DNA of 64,000 bases from UBA2357 sp046295975 (GTDB taxonomy: Bacteria > Pseudomonadota > Gammaproteobacteria > Burkholderiales > Rhodocyclaceae): assembly GCA_046295975.1 (NCBI GenBank), contig JBKBMG010000011.1:1-64000 (forward strand), in the 5' to 3' direction. Position 1 is the first letter of the stretch, and the number at the start of each line of letters is the position of its first letter. The notes beneath the pieces are model-generated. The model was not told the DNA's origin, did no database searches, and saw nothing but the letters and a program-made list of their open reading frames with translations. This document shows, in pieces, positions 27,304 to 36,673 of this stretch. The position numbers and the translations under genes were made by a program.

Positions 27304-28691
27304 GCCGTCACCCCCGGCAGGGCCCGCACCGCGGCCACGAACACCTCGCCGCGATGACCATAGTTGCGGAACATGTCCAGGCTGGCGCATGCCGGCGACA
27401 GCAGCACCGCGTCGCCCGCCCGGGCATGCGCGTCGGCCTGCCGCACCGCTGCGTCCATGTCGGCAGCAAACTCGACCGGCACGCTCAGGCCGGCAAAGGC
27501 CGCGGCCAGACGCGCCGCGTCACGCCCGATCAACACCACCGCCCGCGCGTGCCGGGCCACGACCTCGCGCAAGGGCAAAAAATCCTGCCCCTTGCCGTCG
27601 CCACCGGCAATCAGCACCGCCGGCCGGCCAATCCCCTCGAGCGCCGCAACGGTGGAGCCCACGTTGGTGCCCTTGGAGTCGTCGAAGTACGCCACGCCGT
27701 CGCCACGCCGGCCCACCAACTCCATTCTGTGCGGCAGGCCGCCGAATTCGGCGAGGGCCGCGATCATGGGCGCCATCTCGCACCCCACCGCAGCACACAG
27801 GGCGAGTGCGGCCTGGGCGTTGAGCGCATTGTGGGTGCCTGCCAGACGCATGCCGGCCAGCGGCAGCAGCCGCGTCGCGCCGCGCGCAATCCACCGCTCA
27901 CCATCGGCGCTGACGATGCCGAAGTCCACTGCCCGTCCCGGCTCGCCGGCGCCGAAGCAGGTCACCGTCCGCCCCGGCTGAGCCATCGCGACGACGCGCG
28001 GGTCGTCGCGGTTCAGCACCTGTACCCCGCCCCCCTCGAAGATCGCCGCCTTGACCGCAGCGTAGTGCGCGATCGAGCCGTGACGATCGAGATGATCGTC
28101 GGTGACGTTCAACACGACAGCGGCGTCCGGCGCAAGCCCGTGCATGGTCTCGAGCTGGAAACTCGACAGTTCGAGCACCCAGCACTGGGGCCAGGGGCGC
28201 CCCTCGTCATCGCGCTGCATCAGTACCGTCAGCGCCGTTGGGCTGATGTTGCCCGCTGCCACGGCGTCCAGACCGGCACTGCAGCACAGGGCGGCGGCAA
28301 GCGCGGTGGTGGTGGTCTTGCCATTGGTGCCGGTGATCGCGATCACCTTGCAGCGTTCGCGTGCTCCTGCATCGGCGAGCGCCGCCGCGAACAAAGTCAT
28401 TTCACCAACCACGGGAAGACCGCGGGCGCGTGCAACGGCGAGCAAGGGCAGGCGCAAGTCGATGCCGGGGCTCACCGCCATCATGTCCACCCCCGCCAGC
28501 AGCGCCTCGTCAAACTCGCCAAGACATACCTCGTCCCCAGCCAGCGCGCGCGCCTCGGCCAGTCCGGGCGGAGTGTCGCGGGTGTCCGCCAGGCGCAGCC
28601 GCGCACCGGCGCGGGCGCACCATTGCGCCATCGCGATGCCCGATTCGCCCAGGCCAAGCACCAGCACGAGTTTGTCTTGGAGCGCGATCAT
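27300..28691 (-). CDS. murD: UDP-N-acetylmuramoylalanine--D-glutamate ligase
   Basis: The 463-residue Mur ligase adds D-glutamate. It starts LVLVLGLGESG, carries the ATP loop ITGTNGKTTTTAL, the N-domain DTRDTPPG, LSSFQLE, DDHLDRHGS, and DDSKGTNVGST in the central domain, with AGGDGKGQDF and LLSPACASLDMFRNYGHRGE in the C-terminal part. ATG 28691 overlaps the mraY stop. Upstream in-frame sequence (to 29510) is antisense to mraY and is not coding. Confidence 0.96.
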   Translation of the reverse strand: MIALQDKLVLVLGLGESGIAMAQWCARAGARLRLADTRDTPPGLAEARALAGDEVCLGEFDEALLAGVDMMAVSPGIDLRLPLLAVARARGLPVVGEMTLFAAALADAGARERCKVIAITGTNGKTTTTALAAALCCSAGLDAVAAGNISPTALTVLMQRDDEGRPWPQCWVLELSSFQLETMHGLAPDAAVVLNVTDDHLDRHGSIAHYAAVKAAIFEGGGVQVLNRDDPRVVAMAQPGRTVTCFGAGEPGRAVDFGIVSADGERWIARGATRLLPLAGMRLAGTHNALNAQAALALCAAVGCEMAPMIAALAEFGGLPHRMELVGRRGDGVAYFDDSKGTNVGSTVAALEGIGRPAVLIAGGDGKGQDFLPLREVVARHARAVVLIGRDAARLAAAFAGLSVPVEFAADMDAAVRQADAHARAGDAVLLSPACASLDMFRNYGHRGEVFVAAVRALPGVTA

Positions 28692-29776
28692 CGGAGCTTG
28701 AGGGTGGACAGGCCGAACAGCACGAGCATCAGGGTGATGATCCAGAACCGCACCACCACCTGGGTCTCCTTCCAGCCGCCCAGTTCGTAGTGATGGTGGA
28801 GCGGCGCCATGCGGAAGATGCGCTTGCCACCTGTGGCGCGGAAATACAGCACCTGCAGCATCACCGACAGCGTCTCGGCGACGAACAATCCGCCCATGAT
28901 GAAGAGCACGATTTCCTGGCGGACCACCACGGCGATGACGCCCAGCGCGGCACCCAGTGCCAGCGCACCGACGTCTCCCATGAAGACCTCGGCCGGATAG
29001 GCGTTGAACCACAGAAACCCCAGCCCGGCGCCACAGATCGCGCCGCAGAACACCGCCAGTTCGCCCGCACCCGCGATGTAGGGCACGCCGAGATACTTGG
29101 CGAAACCAGCATGCCCCGCCACGTAGGCGAAGATTGCCAACGCACCCGCCACCATCACCGTGGGCATGATCGCCAGCCCGTCCAGCCCGTCGGTGAGGTT
29201 CACCGCGTGACTGGTGCCGTTGATCACGAAGTACGACAGCGCAACGAAACCGAACAGGCCCAGCGGATAGGCCACCGCCTTGAAGAACGGTACGATGAGT
29301 TCGGTCTGCGCCGGCTCGGTCGCGGTCAGCGCCAGGAAGACGGCCGCAGCCAACGCGATCAACGAGGTCCACAGATACTTCCAGCGACTCGCCAGACCCT
29401 TGGGATCGCGGTGCACGACCTTCTTCCAGTCGTCCACCCAGCCCACCGCGCCAAAACCCAGCGTGACCAGCAGGGTCACCCATACATAGTGGTTGCGCAG
29501 ATCGCCCCACAACAGAATCGTGGCAGCGATCGCGATCAGGATCAGCGCACCGCCCATGGTGGGCGTGCCGGCCTTGGTCAGGTGCGACTTGGGGCCGTCG
29601 TCGCGCACCGCCTGGCCGATCTTCTTGCGGGTCAGCCAGCGGATCACGCTGGGCCCGAAGATGAAGGAGATCAGCAGCGCGGTCATCGCGGCAAGCACCG
29701 TGCGCAAGGTGATGTAGCCGAACACGTTGAATGCCCGGATGTCCTGGCCGAGCCAGAGTGCGAGTTCAAGCAGCAT
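28688..29776 (-). CDS. mraY: Phospho-N-acetylmuramoyl-pentapeptide transferase
   Basis: The 362-residue enzyme transfers phospho-MurNAc-pentapeptide to undecaprenyl phosphate, making lipid I. It has about ten membrane helices and the motifs KAGTPTMGG, DDWKK, NLTDGLDGLA, FLWFNAYPAEVFMGDVGALALG (in part) and the histidine loop MAPLHHHYELGGWKE. It overlaps the end of murF by 11 bases and its stop overlaps murD. Confidence 0.97.
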   Translation of the reverse strand: MLLELALWLGQDIRAFNVFGYITLRTVLAAMTALLISFIFGPSVIRWLTRKKIGQAVRDDGPKSHLTKAGTPTMGGALILIAIAATILLWGDLRNHYVWVTLLVTLGFGAVGWVDDWKKVVHRDPKGLASRWKYLWTSLIALAAAVFLALTATEPAQTELIVPFFKAVAYPLGLFGFVALSYFVINGTSHAVNLTDGLDGLAIMPTVMVAGALAIFAYVAGHAGFAKYLGVPYIAGAGELAVFCGAICGAGLGFLWFNAYPAEVFMGDVGALALGAALGVIAVVVRQEIVLFIMGGLFVAETLSVMLQVLYFRATGGKRIFRMAPLHHHYELGGWKETQVVVRFWIITLMLVLFGLSTLKLR

Positions 29777-31205
29777 GGGATCCCCCGTTCTTCGAAGGGG
29801 CGGTATTTTGCCCGGCAGCGAGCAAGTCGACCACCCGCTCCATGCGCATGAAGCGCGACCCCTTCACCAGCACTACGGTGTCCGCGTCGAGCAGCTTTTC
29901 CAGCGTGGCGACCAGCGCCTCGGGCGACTTGAAGTGCGTGCCGCCTTCACCGAAATTGCGCACCGCCACCGCGCTCATCTCACCCAGCGCGAGTAACGCG
30001 TCCACCCCTTTGCTCTTGGCGTAACCACCGACCTCGTCGTGAACCTGGGCGCTGCTTTCGCCCACTTCGCCCATGTCGCCCAACACCAGGATCTTGCGTC
30101 CCGGCGTCGCAGCGAGCACGTCGATGCCGGCGCGCACCGAATCCGGGTTGGCGTTGTAGCTGTCATCGAGAATCGTTGCGCCCTGTGGGCCGGGCTTGCG
30201 TTGCAACCGCCCCTTGGTACCGGCAAAGCGCGACAGCCCGAGCCCCACCGCCTCCAGTGGTACACCGGCCGCCATGCAGCACGCGGCCGCGGCCAGCGCG
30301 TTGGCGGCGTTGTGGGCGCCCGGCACCTGCAGTTGCACGTCCAGCGAATCCTTGCCGTGGCGGATGGTGACGCGCGCAAGCAGGCCGTGCAGTTCGCAAT
30401 GGCCGTGCACCTCGGCGCCGGCGGAGAACCCGAACCGCAACACCTTGCGGCTCGCATTCAAGCCCTTCCAGTAGTCGGCATGAGGGTCGTCGGCATTCAC
30501 GACGGCCACGCCATCCGCCCCCAGCCCCCCGTAGATCGCGCCCTTCTCGACCGCCACTTCGACGACACCGCCCAGACCCTCGAGGTGCGCACGCTGGGCG
30601 TTATTCACCAATGCCACGGTCGGTCGCGCAAGGCCGCCGAGGTAGGCGATCTCGCCCGGCCGATTCATGCCCATCTCCACCACGGCAGCACGATGATGGT
30701 CGCGCAGCGCCAGCAGTGTCAGCGGCAGGCCGATGTCGTTGTTCAGATTGCCGGCGGTGGCAAGTACCGTTTCCCGCGCTGCGTCGCGGTCACACGCGTC
30801 GCCCTCGAAGTGCGCACGCAAGATCGACGCGCACATGTCCTTGACGGTGGTCTTGCCGTTGCTGCCGGTCACGCCGATCAGCGGAAGGTCGAAGCGTGCA
30901 CGCCAGTAGGCCGCCAGCGCCCCCAGTGCAAGCCGGGTGTCGGGCACGATCAGTAGTGGCAATGTGCAGTTCGCCGCCTCGTCGCCCCCCGCCCAGGCTT
31001 CGTCGACCAGGGCAGCGGCCGCTCCGGCCGCGATGGCCGCGGCAACGAAATCATGCCCGTCGAAGCGCGTACCGCGCAGCGCCACGAACAGCGCCCCGGT
31101 GCCCAAGGTCCGGCTGTCGGTCTCGACCCGGTCGAACGCGGTCATGGTGTCGCCGAGGCAGCGGGCGCCCAGTGCCTGTATGGCGTCAAGCAAACGCATC
31201 ATCAT
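29766..31205 (-). CDS. murF: UDP-MurNAc-tripeptide--D-Ala-D-Ala ligase
   Basis: The 479-residue ligase completes the pentapeptide. It carries VTGSNGKTTVKDM (ATP loop), EMGMNRPGEI, NAQRAHLEG, and DDSYNANPDSVRAG in the C-terminal region, all MurF signatures. Three consecutive ATGs (31205, 31202, 31199) follow a GGGGAGAG site. The first overlaps the murE stop (ATGA) and is taken as the start. Confidence 0.96.
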   Translation of the reverse strand: MMMRLLDAIQALGARCLGDTMTAFDRVETDSRTLGTGALFVALRGTRFDGHDFVAAAIAAGAAAALVDEAWAGGDEAANCTLPLLIVPDTRLALGALAAYWRARFDLPLIGVTGSNGKTTVKDMCASILRAHFEGDACDRDAARETVLATAGNLNNDIGLPLTLLALRDHHRAAVVEMGMNRPGEIAYLGGLARPTVALVNNAQRAHLEGLGGVVEVAVEKGAIYGGLGADGVAVVNADDPHADYWKGLNASRKVLRFGFSAGAEVHGHCELHGLLARVTIRHGKDSLDVQLQVPGAHNAANALAAAACCMAAGVPLEAVGLGLSRFAGTKGRLQRKPGPQGATILDDSYNANPDSVRAGIDVLAATPGRKILVLGDMGEVGESSAQVHDEVGGYAKSKGVDALLALGEMSAVAVRNFGEGGTHFKSPEALVATLEKLLDADTVVLVKGSRFMRMERVVDLLAAGQNTAPSKNGGSHAA

Positions 31206-32707
31206 CGGCTCTCCCCTTGGTGGCGATGCCATGCGGCCAGGGCCGCGCGCGCCTGCTCGATGTCGGAAAACGGCAGCCTCTGCCCATGGATCTCCTGATA
31301 CGGTTCGTGCCCTTTGCCGGCGAGCACGACCACGTCGTCGGCGCCCGCTTCCCCGACCGCGCGGAATATCGCCTCGGCACGGTCCACCACCGCCTCGGCA
31401 CGCGGGGCACCCGCCAGCACCGCCTCGACGATGCGTTGTGGCTCCTCGCTGCGCGGGTTGTCACTGGTGACGATCAGGCGGTCTGCCAGCGCATCGGCGA
31501 CCTCCCCCATCAACGGACGCTTGCCCGGATCGCGATCGCCGCCGCATCCGAACACACACACCAGGCTGCCACCGCGCATCGCGGTGGTCGGACGCAAGGC
31601 CTCCAGCACCTTGGCCAGGGCGTCGGGCGTGTGCGCGTAGTCGATCACCACCAGCGGCTCGCACACCCCGCCCACCACCTGCATGCGTCCGGCGGGCGGG
31701 CGCAGGTGAGCGGCCACCCGCATCGCGTCTTCCAGCGCGACGCCGCGCGCAAGCAAGGCACCGATCACCGCGAGCAGGTTGGATACGTTGAACGGCGCCA
31801 CCAGGCCGACGTCGAGTTCGCCCCGCTCGCCCCGCCACTCCACCGAGAACTTGAGCCCCGACGGCGACATCCGGACATTGCGGGCGCGCAGCATGCGGCC
31901 CTCGCCCAGTCCGCCCGGCATCAGATCGGTCCGTGTATAGGCAATCAGCTCGGGGCCCTGCGCCGCAAGCCGCGATGCCAGCTCCAGCCCGAAAGCGTCG
32001 TCGATGTTGACCACGGCATGGCCGAGCGCCTGCATGTCGAACAGGCGCGCCTTGGCTGCGCCATACGCTGCCATGCTGCCGTGGTAGTCGAGATGGTCGC
32101 GACTGAGGTTGGTGAAGATCGCGACATCGAAGGCGACCCCGTTCACACGCCCTTCCTCGATGCCGATCGAGGACACCTCCATCGCCACGCCAGTCGCCGA
32201 TTGCGCGACGAAGCTTGCCAGGCTGCGATGCAGTTCGATCGCACCCGGGGTGGTGTTCAGTGCCTCCTCCAAAGCGCCGGGGAAGCCCGTGCCAAGCGTG
32301 CCGACGATGCCGCAGCACTCACCCAGTTCGCTCAGCGCGGCAGCCACCCACTGGCTGACCGTGGTCTTGCCGTTGGTGCCGGTCACACCGGCGACCCACA
32401 GCTTCCCTGACGGACGGTCAAACACCGCGTCCGCGAGGTGGCCGGCGAGTTCCTTCAGGCCCGACACCGGCAGACCGGGCACGGCCAGCGGCCCCACCTG
32501 GAAGCCGCCCGCGTCGTCCCACACCACCGCCGCCGCTCCGCCACGCACCGCCGCATCGATGTAGCGGCGCCCGTCGACGCGCGCGCCCTCCCAGGCGGCG
32601 AACAAGTCGCCGCCCTGCAGCGCGCGGGAGTCCGAGCTCATGCCACGCAGCTCGGCGCCCAGCGCGTGCAGGCGCTGCAGAATGTCCAGGGCTTCGCGGG
32701 CGCTCAC
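31202..32707 (-). CDS. murE: UDP-MurNAc-L-Ala-D-Glu--meso-diaminopimelate ligase
   Basis: The 501-residue ligase adds the third residue of the stem. ATP loop VTGTNGKTTVSQW, the MSSDSR segment near the N terminus, EVSSIGIEEGR, NLSRDHLDYHGSM, and the C-terminal TSDNPRSEEP, which matches the meso-DAP-selecting DNPR motif. The start is GTG 32707, which overlaps the ftsI stop (GTGA), with AAGGGGG 5 bases upstream; an open frame further upstream is only antisense. The DNPR motif means the wall is DAP-type. Confidence 0.95.
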   Translation of the reverse strand: MSAREALDILQRLHALGAELRGMSSDSRALQGGDLFAAWEGARVDGRRYIDAAVRGGAAAVVWDDAGGFQVGPLAVPGLPVSGLKELAGHLADAVFDRPSGKLWVAGVTGTNGKTTVSQWVAAALSELGECCGIVGTLGTGFPGALEEALNTTPGAIELHRSLASFVAQSATGVAMEVSSIGIEEGRVNGVAFDVAIFTNLSRDHLDYHGSMAAYGAAKARLFDMQALGHAVVNIDDAFGLELASRLAAQGPELIAYTRTDLMPGGLGEGRMLRARNVRMSPSGLKFSVEWRGERGELDVGLVAPFNVSNLLAVIGALLARGVALEDAMRVAAHLRPPAGRMQVVGGVCEPLVVIDYAHTPDALAKVLEALRPTTAMRGGSLVCVFGCGGDRDPGKRPLMGEVADALADRLIVTSDNPRSEEPQRIVEAVLAGAPRAEAVVDRAEAIFRAVGEAGADDVVVLAGKGHEPYQEIHGQRLPFSDIEQARAALAAWHRHQGESR

Positions 32708-34485
32708 ATATTCCCCCTTGCCGCCGCGACACGGGGCGACGTAGCCGGCGCCGGCGCCGGTGAATTCGCCACCTTCAACGGCACCAGCGGCGCGTCCGGC
32801 GCGACCCCGAGCGCACGCAATGCGCCTTCGGCAATGCGCGAGAACAAGGGCCCCACCACCGCGCCACCGAAATGCTGGCCGGCGGACGGTTCGTCGACCA
32901 TCACCGCGATGATGATGCGGGGATTGGACACCGGCGCGAAGCCGACGAAGGACGAGATGTATTTGTTGGTGTAGCGGCCCCCTTCCAGCTTGTGCGCGGT
33001 GCCGGTCTTGCCCGCAACCCGGTAGCCGGACACCTGCGCGCGCGTGCCGGTCCCGCCCGGCTGGGTGGCCTTCTCCAGCATGTAGCGAACCACCCGCGCC
33101 GTCTCCGGCGAGAACACCCGGATGCCCGGAGGTGGCGCTTCGTCCACCCGCAACAGCGACAAGGGCAACAGTTCGCCGTCTCGCGCAAAGGCAAGATAGG
33201 CGTGCGCCACCTGCATCAGGTTCACCGACAGGCCGTAGCCGTAGGACATCGTCGCCTGCTCGATCGGCCGCCACGTCCGCGCCGCCCGCAACCGGCCGCC
33301 GGTCTCGCCGGGGAAGCCCAGCCCAAGCGGCTTGCCGAAACCCAAGGTATCGAACAACTGCCACAACTCCTCGGGCTTGAACTCCTGGGCCATCTTCACC
33401 GTCCCCACGTTGGAGGACTTCACGATCACCCCTTCTACCGACAGGGTGCCGTAGTTGCGCACATCGGAGATCGTCGCGCGGGTGATGGTCATGCGCCCGG
33501 GAGCGGTCTCGATCAACGTATCCGGCCGCACCAGACCGCGCTCCAGCGCCAGACCGGCGATGAAGGGCTTGATCGGGGATCCTGGCTCGTACACATCGGT
33601 AAGCACTCGATTGCGCAACTGTGCGCCGCTCAAGCCCGCCCGGTTGTTGGGGTTGAAGGTGGGCGAATTGACCAGCGCCAGCACCTCGCCTGTCTGCACG
33701 TCCAGCACCACCGCCGCGCCCGCCTTGGCCTTGTGCGTCTCGACCGCTTCCTGCAGCGCGGAATGGGCCAGGTACTGGATCTTCGCGTCCATGGCGAGCA
33801 CGATCTCCTGGCCATCGCGCGGCTCCCGAATGGACTCCACGTCCTCGATGATCTGGCCGCGGCGGTCGCGGATCACCCGGCGCGAGCCGGGCCGACCCTT
33901 GAGGTCGGCGTCGAATGCGAGTTCGACGCCTTCCTGGCCCCGGTCTTCCACACCGGTAAAACCAATCACGTGCGCCATGACCTCGCCACCGGGGTAGTAG
34001 CGGCGATACTCCTGATGCTGATGAATGCCGGGCAGACGTAATTCCGCGATCTCGCGGGCAACGTCGGGCGGAATCTGACGCTTGAGATAGACGAAGTCGC
34101 CGCTCGAGGCCAGGCGACGGCTGACATCGTCGACATCGGTCTCAAGCAATGCGGCAAGTTGGCGCAACTGCGCCGGCGCGAGCTGCTGAGCATCCGCCGG
34201 AATCGCCCAGATCGAGCGCACCGGTGTACTCACCGCCATCACCGTGCCATTGCGATCGGTGATCCGGCCACGCGTGGCTGGAATCTCCAGCACGCGCGAA
34301 TAGCGCATCTCGCCCTTGGCCTGGAGAAAGTCCTTGTTGAAGCCCTGCAGATAGGCCGCGCGTACCACCAACGCCAGCATGCAGCCCAGCAGGGCGAGCA
34401 GGATCAGGCGCGGACGCCAGGCGGGAAGACCTTTTTCCAGCAAGGGGTTGTGATTGAAGGTCACGGTGGGTCGCGCACTCTTCAT
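32704..34485 (-). CDS. ftsI: Septal transpeptidase PBP3 (FtsI)
   Basis: The 593-residue class B penicillin-binding protein crosslinks septal peptidoglycan. It has one N-terminal membrane helix (about 20-42), a dimerisation domain starting EIPATRGRITDRNG, and a transpeptidase domain with catalytic Ser303 in SPIK, SSN in VKSSNVGT and the KTG box in VAGKTGTAHK. Length is normal for FtsI. ATG 34485 overlaps the ftsL stop, and its TGA overlaps the murE GTG. Confidence 0.96.
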   Translation of the reverse strand: MKSARPTVTFNHNPLLEKGLPAWRPRLILLALLGCMLALVVRAAYLQGFNKDFLQAKGEMRYSRVLEIPATRGRITDRNGTVMAVSTPVRSIWAIPADAQQLAPAQLRQLAALLETDVDDVSRRLASSGDFVYLKRQIPPDVAREIAELRLPGIHQHQEYRRYYPGGEVMAHVIGFTGVEDRGQEGVELAFDADLKGRPGSRRVIRDRRGQIIEDVESIREPRDGQEIVLAMDAKIQYLAHSALQEAVETHKAKAGAAVVLDVQTGEVLALVNSPTFNPNNRAGLSGAQLRNRVLTDVYEPGSPIKPFIAGLALERGLVRPDTLIETAPGRMTITRATISDVRNYGTLSVEGVIVKSSNVGTVKMAQEFKPEELWQLFDTLGFGKPLGLGFPGETGGRLRAARTWRPIEQATMSYGYGLSVNLMQVAHAYLAFARDGELLPLSLLRVDEAPPPGIRVFSPETARVVRYMLEKATQPGGTGTRAQVSGYRVAGKTGTAHKLEGGRYTNKYISSFVGFAPVSNPRIIIAVMVDEPSAGQHFGGAVVGPLFSRIAEGALRALGVAPDAPLVPLKVANSPAPAPATSPRVAAARGNM

Positions 34486-34748
34486 CGCACCCCCTCCACG
34501 ACCACCACCTGCCCCGGCTTGGGCGCGACCATGCCCAGACGGTCGCGGGCAATGCGCTCGACACGTGCCAGCGCCGCCCAGGTGCTCTGCTCGAGTTGCA
34601 GCTGCCCCCACTCGACCTCGAGCTCATGCGCCCGGGCCTGGGCACGTTCGAGTTCGATGAACAGCTTGCGCGCCTGGTGTTGGGAAGCCACTACCCCGAG
34701 CGCACTGGCAACCACGATCGCCAGCAGGAAGGCATCGACGCGGATCAT
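34482..34748 (-). CDS. ftsL: Cell division protein FtsL
   Basis: The 88-residue bitopic protein has a membrane helix (about 5-24) followed by a coiled coil rich in heptad-like residues (LFIELERAQARAHELEVEW). FtsL forms a complex with FtsB and FtsQ and activates FtsWI. Sequence is poorly conserved across bacteria; identity rests on topology and position between rsmH and ftsI. GGAGG stands 7 bases before the ATG. The 109-base gap to rsmH holds no further gene. Confidence 0.9.
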   Translation of the reverse strand: MIRVDAFLLAIVVASALGVVASQHQARKLFIELERAQARAHELEVEWGQLQLEQSTWAALARVERIARDRLGMVAPKPGQVVVVEGVR

Positions 34749-34857
34749 GACCGTCCTCCGGCCACCGCAAACCATGGGTGGCCTGCGATCCGAAGAAAGC
34801 GGGCGCGCCGCGACAGTGCGTACCCGGAGAACACGGACAGAATGGTGCCGGGCGCCA

Positions 34858-35820
34858 TCATGCCGCCCCCGTGCGCTCGGCCACCCGCAGCACCGCACTG
34901 CGCGCGCGCGGATTGACCGCCACTTCCGCCTCGCCCGGACGCTGGGCCTTGCCCACCAGACGCAGACGCGGCGCCGGCAGTTGATCGGCTCGCAACGGCA
35001 GGCGCGAAGGCACCTGCGGCGGACGCGATTCGTCACGCATGAAGCGCTTGACGATGCGGTCTTCCAGCGAATGGAAACTGATCACAGCAAGACGCCCGCC
35101 AGAGCGCAGGCGCGCAACGGCACTGGGCAGCACTAGCGAAAGCTCTTCGAGCTCCTGATTGATGAAAATCCGTAGAGCCTGAAAGCTGCGCGTCGCCGGG
35201 TGCTGACCCGGCTCGCGTGTGCGGACGGCCTTTTCCACGATCTCGGCAAGTTGTCGAGTGGTCGCAACAGCCCCCCCTGCCCGAGCAGTTGCAATCGCCT
35301 TTGCAATCGCATAAGCAAACCGTTCTTCCCCATAATCCCTCAGCACCTCCGTAATCTGGCCAACGGACGCTTCCGCCAGCCACTGCGCCACCGTCTGCCC
35401 GCGGCTCGTATCCATCCGCATGTCGAGCGGAGCATCGAAGCGGAAACTCATCCCCCGCTCCGCCTCATCCAGTTGTGGCGATGACACGCCAATGTCGAGC
35501 AGCACGCCGTCCACTGCGTCCACGCCCAGATCGTCCAGCACCTCCGCCAGCGCGCTGAACGGCGCGTGCACCACGGTCAGCCGCGCGTCGTCGATCGCGG
35601 CGGCGGCAGCCACCGCCAGCGGATCCCGGTCCAGCGCGATCAGCCGCCCGTCGGGCCCCAGCAACGCCAGAATCGCGCGACTGTGGCCACCACGACCGAA
35701 GGTGCCATCCACATAGCAGCCGTCCGGACGCACCGCCAGAGCCGTCACCGCCTCGTGCAACAGCACGCTCACGTGACCGCCGTGCCCTGGCTGGCTGCCG
35801 GAGCGGATATCGGCGCTCAT
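34858..35820 (-). CDS. rsmH: 16S rRNA (cytosine1402-N4)-methyltransferase
   Basis: The 320-residue SAM-dependent enzyme methylates C1402 of 16S rRNA at N4. Motifs are HVSVLLHEAV, YVDGTFGRGGHS (SAM motif I), LDRDPLA, DGVLLDIGVSSPQLD, and the C-terminal VISFHSLEDRIVKRF. RsmI, encoded at 39 kb, modifies the 2'-OH of the same nucleotide. The ATG overlaps the mraZ stop (ATGA). Confidence 0.97.
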   Translation of the reverse strand: MSADIRSGSQPGHGGHVSVLLHEAVTALAVRPDGCYVDGTFGRGGHSRAILALLGPDGRLIALDRDPLAVAAAAAIDDARLTVVHAPFSALAEVLDDLGVDAVDGVLLDIGVSSPQLDEAERGMSFRFDAPLDMRMDTSRGQTVAQWLAEASVGQITEVLRDYGEERFAYAIAKAIATARAGGAVATTRQLAEIVEKAVRTREPGQHPATRSFQALRIFINQELEELSLVLPSAVARLRSGGRLAVISFHSLEDRIVKRFMRDESRPPQVPSRLPLRADQLPAPRLRLVGKAQRPGEAEVAVNPRARSAVLRVAERTGAA

Positions 35821-36260
35821 AGCGCGAGACTCTCGAAACCGGGCGGCAGGGCCTCGCTGTCGAGCGCCAGCATCGCCGCCTGCTGCTTCTGCCAGCCGGC
35901 ATCGGACCAAAGCTCGAAGTGCGAACCCTGACCCACCAGCCACAACTGCTTGTCCAGTTCCGCCCACTGCCTCAGTGACGGCGCGATCAGAATCCGCCCG
36001 GCCGAATCCAGTTCCTCGGTCTGGGCGAAACCCACCAGCAGTCGCTTGAGCGTTGCGGTGCGCTGATCGAGACCTGGCATGGCCGTGATCTGCCGGGAGA
36101 TCGGCTCCCACGCTGCCTGTGGATACACCAGCAGGCAGCGGTGAGGGTGCGCGGTGACGACCAGGGGGGCGCCGTCCGGCACCAGCGCGTCACGATGCCG
36201 CGCGGGGATCGCAACGCGACCCTTGGCATCGAGACTGAGCGCGGCGGCTCCCTGGAACAT
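35817..36260 (-). CDS. mraZ: Transcriptional regulator MraZ
   Basis: The 147-residue AbrB-like protein has two tandem swapped-hairpin repeats (about 1-60 and 75-130) with DAKGRVAIPARHR and DSAGRILIAP as the DNA-binding turns. MraZ represses the dcw operon in E. coli by binding repeated TGGGN boxes. Matching boxes are present just upstream (36301-36335), so autoregulation is likely. Start at 36260 (MFQGAAALSLDAKGR) matches family N termini; a GGGGGG ribosome site precedes it. Confidence 0.95.
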   Translation of the reverse strand: MFQGAAALSLDAKGRVAIPARHRDALVPDGAPLVVTAHPHRCLLVYPQAAWEPISRQITAMPGLDQRTATLKRLLVGFAQTEELDSAGRILIAPSLRQWAELDKQLWLVGQGSHFELWSDAGWQKQQAAMLALDSEALPPGFESLAL

Positions 36261-36300
36261 TGACCCCCCTGATTCTTCGGATGAGCAAAGCGTCTGATTC

Positions 36301-36335
36301 GACACTTTTCCCCACTTTTCCCCACTTCCGCCCAC
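36301..36335 (-). promoter_or_regulatory. MraZ operator: direct repeats at 10 bp spacing
   Basis: On the minus strand GTGGG occurs at 36335-36331, 36325-36321 and 36315-36311, each followed by a 5-base spacer, with a weaker fourth unit GTGTC at 36305-36301. This matches the known MraZ target (TGGGN repeats with 5-base spacers). The boxes overlap the -10 element and the expected transcription start. Confidence 0.8.
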
Positions 36336-36362
36336 TCTAGTTTAAAGATACCCCTTGGTCAA
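36334..36362 (-). promoter_or_regulatory. dcw cluster promoter
   Basis: On the minus strand TTGACC (36362-36357) is followed after 17 bases by TAGAGT (36339-36334). Transcription would start near 36327, inside the MraZ boxes, giving a leader of about 65 bases before mraZ. Confidence 0.6.
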
Positions 36363-36640
36363 GCCGAACGGCATGCAATTTTCGTTGTGACACAATGACT
36401 TACCGGACAAACCAGGAATCGAATAAATTGTGGAAAATCAATGTAGATAGCGCGGAAAGATGGAGTGCCGCATGAGCATTCACGCGCGCAAGACAGCCCA
36501 AGTGGGGCAGAGTGGGAGGTCGTGCCATCGCAACGATGTGGGGACACGCTTTTGCGCGAGCATCGCGACGCTGCGAAACTCGCAGACACGGGTAAGGGGG
36601 GAACAGGCGTTGAAAGCGGGACGAGCGCAAGCCGCCCCAA
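36363..36640. other. Intergenic stretch between dcw promoter and rnpB terminator, no gene
   Basis: An AT-richer part (36363-36450) then GC-rich sequence. No protein or RNA gene is recognised. A short open frame from 36472 lacks family features. Confidence 0.5.
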
Positions 36641-36662
36641 GAAAACCGTCCGCAGCGCGGAC
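36641..36662 (-). terminator. rnpB intrinsic terminator
   Basis: On the minus strand GTCCGC, a 3-base loop and GCGGAC are followed by GGTTTTC. It starts about 12 bases after the mature 3' end of RNase P RNA. Confidence 0.7.
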
Positions 36663-36673
36663 GAACAGCAGGA

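Noticed and set aside
27354..28790. 478-codon plus-strand open frame opposite murD
   Set aside because: Mirror of murD codons; no family features or ribosome site.
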